Position numbers and translations under genes: made by a program
The notes under the pieces: generated by a model
The model's input: only the letters and a program-made list of their open reading frames with translations
What the model was told of the DNA's origin: nothing
The model's database searches: none
Shown: one piece after another, positions 7,177 to 14,140 of the stretch
How the letters are laid out: the number at the start of each line of letters is the position of its first letter
How positions within the stretch are numbered: the first letter of the stretch is position 1
DNA from: Chloroflexota bacterium
GTDB taxonomy: Bacteria; Chloroflexota; Anaerolineae; Anaerolineales; Villigracilaceae
NCBI GenBank assembly: GCA_024434165.1
Contig: QMIW01000015.1
Span: 1 to 57,000 of the forward strand
DNA: 57,000 bases
Direction: 5' to 3'

Positions 7177-8430
7177 TCATCCCCATTTGAGCAGATACAA
7201 ACCCGCCGCGATGCGCGCCGCGCCGAAGAGGATCAGCGCCGGGGCAAGCCCAACCGCTTCGGCGACGGCCGGTCCTGCCAGGGAACTGGTCAGCACGGCG
7301 AAGTTGAACATGATTGTGTACCACGCCAGGTGCGCCGGGCGGTCGTGCGGCGGGATGTTTTCGAGCATGTAATTGGCGTATGCGCCGTTGACAAGTGCGA
7401 ACAGGAAGCCGTTGATAAACGACAATCCGTAAAATTGAAGGACGTTTTCAGAGAACGCCAGCATGATGGGGTAGGTTGCCATGCTCGCCACGCCCCAGCC
7501 GGTCACGCGCTTGTTGCCGAAGCGATGTACGATGCGTCCCAGCTGCGTGGACGCGATAAGCACGGTCAGGTAGTAGAGGGCGGTTCCGATGCCGATGTTG
7601 TTGTCGTTGAGGTTCAGCACGTGCACGTTGTAAAGCGGATAGAGCGGCGACGAAAGGTAGTGCGCGAAATGGAAGAAGAACAACGCGAGCAGCACCTTTC
7701 TGAAATCTGTTTTCCAGATGTCAGTGCGTAGGGCGGCGGGGATGCCTCGGCGTGGAACAGGTCGGGGGTCGGAAACAGGAATCGGGTCGGAAGGAGGCGC
7801 GATGGTTTTATCCGGCAGCGGCTTGACGTGATAGATGTGATAACTGCTCATCGCCGCGCCGAGGGTTCCAATCGCAAAGACAATCTGGTAGCCGTCGGGG
7901 AACGGTGTGTTTTTGAGGATGTAACCCGCAATGAGCGAAGTCGTCATGTAGGCGATGGCAAAGGTGACATTGCGTGCGCCAGCCACGCGCGCGCGGTATG
8001 GTTCGGGGACGGCTTCTGCAAACAAGGCGTTGAACCCCACCCCCAAAGGCGTGAGCGGGATTGCCATGAGGAATGTCAGGAGGATCAGCGCCCAGATTTG
8101 CCCCTGCTCGTCGAAAAGCCAGGGGAGGGGAATCCAGAGCAGGTAGCCGATGCGGAACAGCACGGAGGACCAGAAGACCGCCTTGCCGGTGTGGCGTTTG
8201 CTGATCCAGTGACCGGCGGGGATGGCAAGAAAAAGGTTGACGATGGCGGACGTGGCGGTGAGCAGACCGACCTGCAAGCCGCTTGCGCCAAGGCGCGTGG
8301 CGTACACGTTGAGGAAGTTGACGGCAGTGCCGCTCAACACGCCGTACCAGGCAATGTCGAGATAGAGGTGGATGAAGTTGGGGCGGTATTTTTCGGGGAT
8401 GTCGGATTGTCGAAACAAGTTGAAACGCAT
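7177..8430 (-). CDS. MFS transporter
   Basis: The 417-aa product has about twelve hydrophobic segments in two halves joined by a polar, proline-rich loop (around residues 207-235, DPIPVSDPRPVPRRG). The first cytoplasmic loop has GHWISKRHTGK, a variant of the MFS motif A. Substrate is unknown; bacterial relatives are annotated simply as MFS transporters. The start at 8430 is preferred because a TATAAT-like sequence lies about 7 nt upstream, so the message may be leaderless; an alternative ATG at 8448 would add six residues. A 248-bp gap to htpG upstream holds the dispersed repeat copy 2. Confidence 0.85.
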   Translation of the reverse strand: MRFNLFRQSDIPEKYRPNFIHLYLDIAWYGVLSGTAVNFLNVYATRLGASGLQVGLLTATSAIVNLFLAIPAGHWISKRHTGKAVFWSSVLFRIGYLLWIPLPWLFDEQGQIWALILLTFLMAIPLTPLGVGFNALFAEAVPEPYRARVAGARNVTFAIAYMTTSLIAGYILKNTPFPDGYQIVFAIGTLGAAMSSYHIYHVKPLPDKTIAPPSDPIPVSDPRPVPRRGIPAALRTDIWKTDFRKVLLALFFFHFAHYLSSPLYPLYNVHVLNLNDNNIGIGTALYYLTVLIASTQLGRIVHRFGNKRVTGWGVASMATYPIMLAFSENVLQFYGLSFINGFLFALVNGAYANYMLENIPPHDRPAHLAWYTIMFNFAVLTSSLAGPAVAEAVGLAPALILFGAARIAAGLYLLKWG

Positions 8431-8603
8431 GGCGAAGATTATAACCATTTCCCAGGGCGGGATTGCTGCCTGTAGCCTTCACGAATTTTTGCTGCTCGTT
8501 CTTTAATTCGAGCAGATTTGCGAAGGTCGGCGGAAAAACGGCAGCCATCCGAGCCCGCGGGTTCTTACGAAATTTTTACGAAGCCATATTATAAAAAAAT
8601 AGA

Positions 8604-8660
8604 TTTCTTGCAAAAGTCACTTTTTTACCCTGCTCAAGGCGGCGGGAGCACTTACACAAG
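8604..8660 (+). repeat. Dispersed repeat, copy 2
   Basis: This is the inverted counterpart of 4238-4319, without the GC-rich insert. It lies in the gap between the divergent MFS and htpG genes and ends about 36 bp before the htpG start, so it is probably in the htpG 5' region. Confidence 0.65.
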
Positions 8661-8696
8661 CGAGCTAATAAGAATCTGTTCAGATCAGAGGCGACC

Positions 8697-10559
8697 ATGA
8701 CGGATACACAATCCACCCAACAGTTCAATTTCAAGGCGGAGACGAAGCAGCTCCTGCACATCCTCATCCACTCGTTGTATAAGGACCGCGAGGTGTTTTT
8801 GCGGGAACTGCTCTCGAATGCGTCGGATGCGCTCAACCGCCTGCGTTTCGAGATGCTGACCAACCAGAATGTGCTCGACCCAAATGCGGAGTTGAAAATC
8901 CACGTCAAGGCGGATAAGGACAGCCGCACTATCACGGTTCAGGATACCGGCATCGGCATGACCCGCGACGAGCTTGTGGATCACCTTGGGACGATCGCTC
9001 AATCGAGCGCGCGAAAGTTCCTGGAAGCCGCCAGGGAAAAAGGACAAGATGCCTCCGGCTTGATCGGTCAATTTGGCGTGGGCTTTTATTCGGTCTTCAT
9101 GGCGGCGGAGTGGGTGCGGGTCACGTCGCGTTCGTTCCGCCCGGACGCCGAAGCCGTGAGCTGGTATGCGACTGGGGATGATTTTTACCAGGTCAGCCCT
9201 GCAGAGATGAAGGAGCGCGGCACGCGCGTCGAGATCAAACTAAAGGAAGATGCCGCCGAGTTTGCCGAGGAATACCGGATCAAGAACATCATCCATAAAC
9301 ATTCGGATTACATTGGATTCCCGATCTATGTTGGGAGCGAGGAAAAGCCGGTCAACAAGCAGATTTCGCTGTGGCGTACGCCGCGCAACGAAATCACCGA
9401 GGAACAGTATAAGGATTTCTACCGCCAGACCACGCTGGATTTCGAAGAGCCGCTCCTGCACATTCACATGGTCACGGATGCGCCGGTGCAGTTGTATGCG
9501 CTGTTGTACATTCCCGCCAGGGCGGAGCGCGGAATTTTCTCCCTGCGCAAAGACGACGGCTTGACGTTGTATTCGCGCAACATCCTGATTGACGAATACA
9601 ACAAAGACCTGCTGCCCGACCATCTGCGCTTCGTGCAAGGCGTAGTGGACTCTGAAGATCTGCCGCTCAACGTTTCGCGCGAGACGGTGCAATCCAGCGG
9701 TCTGATGCCCAAGTTGAAGAAGGTGCTGACCAACCAGGTCGTCAAGGAGTTGGAAACGCTGGCGAAGAAGGATGCGGAAAAGTACAACGCGTTTTGGAAG
9801 GAATTTGGCGTATATCTCAAGCAGGGTGTCGCAACCAGCCCGGCGGATGCCGACACCGTCACGCCGCTTTTGCGCTTCAAGACCAGCCTCAACCCGGAAG
9901 CATGGTCTTCGCTGGATGACTACATCTCGCGGATGAAGGACGGGCAGAAGTCCATCTACTACATCGTGGGCGAGGACTCGAAATCGGCGCTGCGCAGCCC
10001 GCATTTGGAAAGCTTCCGCTCGCGCGGTTTGGAGGTCCTGCTCCTTACCGAGCCGATGGATTCGTTCATGTTGATGAGTCTGCGCAAGTACAAGGATTAT
10101 GAGTTACAAAACGCGGCGCAGGCGGAACTCGACGGCTTGGATCAGCCCGGAGCGGAGTCTGAGGCGGAGAAAATTCCAGAGGGAGATTTCCAATCGCTTG
10201 TCGAACGTTTCAAACAGGCGCTCGGCGACCGTGTGACCGACGTCCGCGCGAGCAGCCGGCTGGTGCATTCTGTGGCGCGGCTGGTGGATGCGGACGGCGC
10301 ATCCAACCCCGAACTTCAACGGGTATACAAATATCTTGGCAGGGAGTATGAGGTTCCGAAAAAGGTCCTGGAGTTGAATCCCTCGCACGTGATTTTGAAG
10401 AACCTGCTGGCGCTGAACGGCGATGCCGGCTTGCAGAATGCGGTCATCGAGCAGATTTTCGAGAGCGCGCTGCTGGTGGAGGGATTGCACCCCGACCCGT
10501 CAAGCATGGTGCCGCGCATCCAGCAGATCATCGAGGCGGCGCTGACAAGGGGGCGATAG
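8697..10559 (+). CDS. htpG: Molecular chaperone HtpG (Hsp90)
   Basis: HtpG is the bacterial Hsp90, an ATP-dependent cytoplasmic chaperone. The 620-aa product shows the GHKL ATPase motifs FLRELLSNASDALNRLRFE (about residue 33), DTGIGMTRDEL (about 82) and GQFGVGFYSVFMAA (about 122). The middle-domain stretch ENLPLNVSRE-type sequence (SEDLPLNVSRETVQ, about 321) and a normal-length C-terminal domain follow. AGAGG precedes the ATG at 8697. I looked for a CIRCE inverted repeat upstream and did not see one, so heat-shock control by HrcA is not supported here. Confidence 0.97.
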   Translation: MTDTQSTQQFNFKAETKQLLHILIHSLYKDREVFLRELLSNASDALNRLRFEMLTNQNVLDPNAELKIHVKADKDSRTITVQDTGIGMTRDELVDHLGTIAQSSARKFLEAAREKGQDASGLIGQFGVGFYSVFMAAEWVRVTSRSFRPDAEAVSWYATGDDFYQVSPAEMKERGTRVEIKLKEDAAEFAEEYRIKNIIHKHSDYIGFPIYVGSEEKPVNKQISLWRTPRNEITEEQYKDFYRQTTLDFEEPLLHIHMVTDAPVQLYALLYIPARAERGIFSLRKDDGLTLYSRNILIDEYNKDLLPDHLRFVQGVVDSEDLPLNVSRETVQSSGLMPKLKKVLTNQVVKELETLAKKDAEKYNAFWKEFGVYLKQGVATSPADADTVTPLLRFKTSLNPEAWSSLDDYISRMKDGQKSIYYIVGEDSKSALRSPHLESFRSRGLEVLLLTEPMDSFMLMSLRKYKDYELQNAAQAELDGLDQPGAESEAEKIPEGDFQSLVERFKQALGDRVTDVRASSRLVHSVARLVDADGASNPELQRVYKYLGREYEVPKKVLELNPSHVILKNLLALNGDAGLQNAVIEQIFESALLVEGLHPDPSSMVPRIQQIIEAALTRGR

Positions 10560-10640
10560 TGCGTTTTACCGCTTTACAAAAACCTTTCAACCGGCGTGGT
10601 TGCAATTATTTTGTAAGGATGCAAACTGCGGCGCTTGTGC

Positions 10641-10646
10641 TATAGT
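10641..10646 (+). promoter_or_regulatory. Probable -10 element for the riboswitch operon
   Basis: TATAGT lies about 8 nt before the first conserved part of the c-di-GMP aptamer, the right place for a -10 box. No convincing -35 hexamer is visible 16-18 bp upstream, so an activator or an alternative sigma factor is possible. Confidence 0.4.
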
Positions 10647-10649
10647 ATC

Positions 10650-10748
10650 GGCAGACATCCGATAAAGGCAAACCCGGTGAAAACCGGCGACGCAAAGCCA
10701 TGGGTCTAAAATCGTAGCGCGATCATGACCGCCAGGCCGCCGAAGATT
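10650..10748 (+). promoter_or_regulatory. Cyclic di-GMP-I (GEMM) riboswitch aptamer
   Basis: The conserved core is present in order: GGCAAACC (about 10667), a CCGG-TGAAAA-CCGG hairpin providing the GNRA-type tetraloop, GACGCAAAGCC (10688-10700), and the tetraloop-receptor side GGTCTAAA. A P3-like stem closed by GGTC/GACC follows, and then GCC. These are the hallmark positions of class I c-di-GMP riboswitches. A Rho-independent terminator follows 23 nt later. The segment GCCAGGC (10731-10737) is perfectly complementary to GCCTGGC (10771-10777) in the terminator, which suggests an antiterminator pairing. The regulated gene is the secreted protein at 10858 and, by readthrough, the two genes after it. 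Confidence 0.88.
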
Positions 10749-10770
10749 ACATTGCACCCCAATGACTCGT

Positions 10771-10798
10771 GCCTGGCTTGTTAAAAGCCAGGCTTTTT
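10771..10798 (+). terminator. Riboswitch expression-platform terminator
   Basis: A 9-bp stem, GCCTGGCTT (10771-10779) with AAGCCAGGC (10785-10793), has a 5-nt loop and is followed by TTTTT. It lies between the c-di-GMP aptamer and the first start codon, so the riboswitch most likely controls transcription termination. Confidence 0.85.
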
Positions 10799-10857
10799 AA
10801 TCGGATGGCTAATCAACCTTCTCGATGTTCGTACTACATCTACCAAGGAGAAAAGCC

Positions 10858-11217
10858 ATGCTCAAAAATTTCAAGATCCTGATCGTCCTCTTCGTCCTCG
10901 CTGCCATCTCTGTCGCCGCCTATGCGTTCGCCGCGTCGAACACTGTTCCTGCCACCAAAGCCGGTGACGGCTCGGGAGCCGTCAGCGGGTACACGGTGAC
11001 GAACGTGGTCTACACGTTGAACGGGACCGACCCCTCCACACTCGATAACGTTGCCTTCGACCTGGGCGCCGCCGCGGCACAGGTGAAGGTGCAGCTGGTG
11101 TCGTCTGGCACCTGGTACTCCTGCACGCTGAGTACCGGAACCGTCTGGGAATGCGACACAACCGGTCTGGCTGTCTCGTCCATCAATCAGTTGCGTGTGG
11201 TTGCTGCCAGCAACTAA
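10858..11217 (+). CDS. Small secreted NTVPxT-motif protein, predicted matrix or surface subunit
   Basis: The 119-aa product has an N-terminal signal segment (residues 1-26, LIVLFVLAAISVAAYAFAA) followed at once by NTVPAT (28-33). The rest is small, polar and beta-rich: SGYTVTNVVYTL, a VKVQLVSSGTWYSC stretch and two cysteines (about 93 and 104). This resembles TasA/camelysin-like SipW substrates in size and layout, although sequence homology is not shown. AAGGAG lies 9 nt before the ATG. It is directly downstream of a c-di-GMP riboswitch and upstream of a SipW-like signal peptidase. The RTX protein two genes later carries NTVPST at exactly the same residues. Function is inferred from context. 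Confidence 0.7.
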   Translation: MLKNFKILIVLFVLAAISVAAYAFAASNTVPATKAGDGSGAVSGYTVTNVVYTLNGTDPSTLDNVAFDLGAAAAQVKVQLVSSGTWYSCTLSTGTVWECDTTGLAVSSINQLRVVAASN

Positions 11218-11235
11218 CCCGGCAGATGCGAAATG

Positions 11236-11303
11236 ACCAAGCCCGTCCGTGGCTGCCCCCCCGAGTTCGAAGGTTGGCGGGGTTGGCGGCAGGCGGGCTT
11301 GGT
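11236..11303 (+). terminator. Intergenic hairpin, possible attenuator
   Basis: ACCAAGCCCG (11236-11245) pairs perfectly with CGGGCTTGGT (11294-11303), followed by TTCT. The 48-nt loop is GC-rich and may pair internally. It lies between the small secreted protein and its signal peptidase, where partial termination would make much more of the secreted protein than of the enzyme. Confidence 0.45.
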
Positions 11304-11315
11304 TTCTGAGTGCTT

Positions 11316-13160
11316 ATGATGACGCCTGGCAAGAGTTCATCCCGCCTCTTTTTTTCGTTATCCGCGCTGGCGCTTGTGCTCGTTTTCTGGCTGACGCTTG
11401 CGCCCGTTCAGTTGGGCGGCTGGGTGACGTACGTTATCGTGGATGGTTCCAGCATGGAGCCGGGATTCACCTTCGGGGACCTGGTGCTCGTTCGGAGCGC
11501 ATCCGCCTACGGGGTGGGGGATGCGGTCGTCTACCGCGATGCGAACATGGACAGTTTTGTCTTCCACCGCATCGTGGGGACGGAACTGGACCGTTTCGTT
11601 CTCCAGGGCGACAACAACGACTGGCTGGATTCGTACCGCCCAACCCGCGATGAAATCATCGGTAAATTATGGTTGTCCATTCCGCGGCTCGGCAGGGCGT
11701 TTGAATGGCTTCGGACGCCGCTTAATCTGTCGCTCACAGTCGGTCTGCTGGGAGGTATTCTCATGCTCGATCTTTTCAAAAAACCGTCCCGAAACAAAAA
11801 GCAGAATCTTTCATACCCAAACATTGGCGGCATGAACCAGGCTGCGTTGTTTGGTTCCGCCCTTTTTGCCATGTTTTTTCTTGTGCTCGGTATTTATTCA
11901 TTTACCCGCCCGCTGCATAAACCCGCGGAGAACATCCCCTACCAGCAGGAGGGCTTTTATTACTACTCCGCAACCGGGACGCCCGGCGTATACGACACGG
12001 ATGTCGTCCGTTCGGGCGAGCCGGTCTTCCCGAAATTGACCTGCTTCCTTAACATCGGGTTTACCTACAACCTCCTCGGCGAACGATTGCAGGGCGTCTC
12101 CGGCACGTACAAAATGTACGCGCGGATCTTGGATGAGCAGAGCGGCTGGCAGCGCACCCTTCCCCTGAATGCGGATACCGCCTTTACCGGCAGTTCTTAC
12201 TTCACCATGGCTGCCCTTGATCTCTGCCAGGTGGAATCCATCGTCAATCTCGTCGAGGCGGAGGCGGGTTTGAAGCAGGTCGCTTACACGCTGGAGATCG
12301 TCACCGACACATCGTTTACCGCTGGCGCCGAAGGGAACATCATTCAGGATTCGTTCTCGCCCGCACTTACCTTCAAGTACGATAAAGTCCATTTCTATCT
12401 CGATGCTGCCGACCCCCAGGTTGACCCGCTGCGCTCCTCGAAGCCCGGCTTGATAAGCAGTTCGGTTTCCGAGATGAATACCGTTTCTTTTTTGGGCTTG
12501 AACTTCCCGGTTTGGCTTGTGCGCTTTGTTTCCCTGACCGGGTTCGTTCTTTCAAGCGCTGCCCTGCTTGCGGTCGGCGTGAAGTTCTACCGTCTTGCCA
12601 GCCAGAGCGAGGAAGCGCTGATTCGTTTGAAATACGGCGCCCTGCTGGTGGATGTGTACGAGCAGAACCTTGCGCCTTCCACTTCGATGGTTGATGTGGC
12701 TTCATTGGACGACCTGGCGCGGCTTGCGGAGCGTCACGGCACGATGATTCTGCACATGCAGCGGAACTTCCTGCATTTCTATTTTGTGCAAAGCCATGGC
12801 ACAACCTATCGTTACGTTGTCAGCGCCGGTAAAAAAGGGACGGTCGAAGCCGGGTCCGAACAGGAGAAAATTGCAGCGTCTTTTGAAACAGTTGAGAAGC
12901 CTGCCTCCTCCCCTGAACCGAAGCCGAAGCGCGGGGAGCCGCCTGCCGAAAAGCCGCTGGTGATTCAAAACCGCCTGATTTACACCTACCCTCCCCAGGA
13001 AGAGTTCATGGAAATTGAAAGCCGCCCGGTCGAAGCAAAGAAGCCCGTGCGTGCAGCGCCCGACCCTGTTGAAGAAGTGGAATACGTCATTGACACAGGC
13101 GCGATCGAGTTTACCGCGCCCTGGCAGGACGCTGTCTTCCTGCAAAAGATAAAGATCTAG
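11316..13160 (+). CDS. SipW-like signal peptidase I fused to a DUF5305 domain
   Basis: The 614-aa product is a membrane-bound signal peptidase of the ER/SipW type (family S26B). Catalytic Ser sits in DGSSMEPG (about residue 46) and His in FVFHRIVG (about residue 84) in place of the Lys of ordinary bacterial enzymes. Asp lies in LQGDNNDW (about residue 99). A membrane segment precedes the active site and others lie near residues 132-150 and 175-195. Residues 195-430 resemble DUF5305 (GFYYYSATGTPGVYDTD), an extracytoplasmic beta domain often paired with such peptidases. A membrane segment at about 405-425 and a long cytoplasmic Pro/Glu-rich tail follow. It lies between two secreted NTVPxT proteins, its likely substrates. 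No clear ribosome binding site was seen, so the start could be GTG 11310, ATG 11316 or ATG 11319. Confidence 0.82.
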   Translation: MMTPGKSSSRLFFSLSALALVLVFWLTLAPVQLGGWVTYVIVDGSSMEPGFTFGDLVLVRSASAYGVGDAVVYRDANMDSFVFHRIVGTELDRFVLQGDNNDWLDSYRPTRDEIIGKLWLSIPRLGRAFEWLRTPLNLSLTVGLLGGILMLDLFKKPSRNKKQNLSYPNIGGMNQAALFGSALFAMFFLVLGIYSFTRPLHKPAENIPYQQEGFYYYSATGTPGVYDTDVVRSGEPVFPKLTCFLNIGFTYNLLGERLQGVSGTYKMYARILDEQSGWQRTLPLNADTAFTGSSYFTMAALDLCQVESIVNLVEAEAGLKQVAYTLEIVTDTSFTAGAEGNIIQDSFSPALTFKYDKVHFYLDAADPQVDPLRSSKPGLISSSVSEMNTVSFLGLNFPVWLVRFVSLTGFVLSSAALLAVGVKFYRLASQSEEALIRLKYGALLVDVYEQNLAPSTSMVDVASLDDLARLAERHGTMILHMQRNFLHFYFVQSHGTTYRYVVSAGKKGTVEAGSEQEKIAASFETVEKPASSPEPKPKRGEPPAEKPLVIQNRLIYTYPPQEEFMEIESRPVEAKKPVRAAPDPVEEVEYVIDTGAIEFTAPWQDAVFLQKIKI

Positions 13161-13162
13161 CC

Positions 13163-13549
13163 GTGTTATCCGCGCTTCGCTATCTGACCTTGATCCTGGC
13201 TGTGCTCGTCGTCATCACCTCGCTGACGGCGATTGCCGCCGCCAACACCGTTCCGTCCACCCGAATGGTTGACCAGCCTGTCTCGTTCAATATCAATCAT
13301 CTCAAACCCTCCGCCTGCTCCGGCTTGTCCCTGGCGAATCTCATTACCGGTTCCGGGACGGTGACCGGCACACCCGGCAGCGACCTCATCCTCGCAGGTC
13401 CTGGCGCCGATGCGATAGATGGACTCGGCGGCGATGATTGCATCCTGGGCGGCGGGGGAGATGATGTCATCACAGGCGGCGATGGCAGTGATGTCTGCAT
13501 TGGCGGTTCAGGTATGAACACCTTCATCGCTTGCGAAGGAGAAGCCTGA
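13163..13549 (+). CDS. Small secreted RTX (hemolysin-type calcium-binding) protein with NTVPxT motif
   Basis: The 128-aa product has a signal segment (residues 1-26, LTLILAVLVVITSLTAIAAA) followed by NTVPST at residues 28-33, the same place as in the product of 10858-11217. From about residue 65 it has glycine-aspartate nonapeptide repeats (GTPGSDLILAGPGADAIDG, then GGDDCILGGGGDDVITGGDG), which form calcium-binding parallel beta-rolls. Cysteines at about 52, 94, 112 and 124 could make disulfides. The start is GTG, 2 nt after the signal peptidase stop, so the genes are translationally coupled. Classical RTX proteins leave by type I secretion with a C-terminal signal; here the N-terminal signal indicates Sec export. 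Probably a surface or matrix component. Confidence 0.78.
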   Translation: MLSALRYLTLILAVLVVITSLTAIAAANTVPSTRMVDQPVSFNINHLKPSACSGLSLANLITGSGTVTGTPGSDLILAGPGADAIDGLGGDDCILGGGGDDVITGGDGSDVCIGGSGMNTFIACEGEA

Positions 13550-13600
13550 CTCTACCGTTTCCAGAATTCGCGGCGGCTCATTGTAAAGGATGGGCGCGAC

Positions 13601-13634
13601 CGAAAAGGACAGCCAAAACCGGTTGTCCTTTTCG
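13601..13634 (+). terminator. Terminator of the c-di-GMP-controlled operon
   Basis: CGAAAAGGACAGCC pairs with GGTTGTCCTTTTCG (14 bp with one G-T pair) around an AAAACC loop. It lies 51 bp after the RTX gene, and the next promoter starts 66 bp later, so it closes the three-gene unit. Confidence 0.7.
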
Positions 13635-13699
13635 TATAACCAAAAAAAACTCAAATAAATTTATTCGAAACCAAAATTTTTTGTATTACACCAAAACTA

Positions 13700-13728
13700 T
13701 TGACTTAAACAAAAATATTTGCTATTAT
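13700..13728 (+). promoter_or_regulatory. Sigma-70-type promoter for the DUF2089 operon
   Basis: TTGACT (13700-13705), a 17-bp AT-rich spacer and TATTAT (13723-13728). The expected start of transcription is near 13735, so the ATG at 13727 would lie inside the -10 element and is not usable. This fixes the start codon of the next gene at 13748, with a very short leader. The 113 bp before the gene is strikingly AT-rich compared with its surroundings. Confidence 0.65.
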
Positions 13729-13747
13729 GCGTTCATTCGATCCCCAA

Positions 13748-14140
13748 ATGCCACAAATCCCTCAATCCTGCCCTAGCTGCGCTTCTCCGCTGCTCGTCAC
13801 CCAGCTCACCTGCACCGCATGTGGCACCGGTGTGGTGGGTAAGTTCGAACTTTCGCCCTTCTTTCGCCTCTCAAACGAAAATTTGAAGTTCCTCGAGGTT
13901 TTCGTACGAAACCGCGGAAACGTCAAAGAGATGGAGCGCGAAACCGGCGAGTCGTACTGGACGATCCGCCGCCGCCTGGATGAAGTTATCACCGAGATGG
14001 GGATCGAAATCGAAGAAGAACCCAAACCGGATGATATTTCCACCCGCCGCCAGGAGATCCTTGGCAGGCTCAGCCGCGGCGAGATCAACGTGCAGGAAGC
14101 CGCCAAACTTCTCTCTCAACTCAAAGGAGAATCCTCATGA
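13748..14140 (+). CDS. DUF2089 domain protein (zinc-ribbon plus helix-turn-helix)
   Basis: The 130-aa product begins with a zinc ribbon made of CPSC (residues 8-11) and CTAC (about 24-27), followed by a segment matching DUF2089: FELSPFFRLSNENLKFLEVF, then a helix-turn-helix-like RNRGNVKEMERETGESYWTIRRRLDEVI. It ends with ILGRLSRGEINVQEAAKLL, a short SHOCT-like helical hairpin that is echoed at the start of the next protein. It is likely a DNA-binding regulator; targets are unknown. The stop overlaps the next start by 4 nt (ATGA), so the two proteins are coupled and may act together. Confidence 0.8.
   Translation: MPQIPQSCPSCASPLLVTQLTCTACGTGVVGKFELSPFFRLSNENLKFLEVFVRNRGNVKEMERETGESYWTIRRRLDEVITEMGIEIEEEPKPDDISTRRQEILGRLSRGEINVQEAAKLLSQLKGESS

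Noticed and set aside
7828-8475. 215-codon open frame on the plus strand
   Set aside because: It is antisense to the MFS transporter and has the composition of a shadow frame.
8450-8696. CIRCE or other heat-shock operator before htpG
   Set aside because: No TTAGCACTC-type inverted repeat is present; the gap holds the dispersed repeat only.
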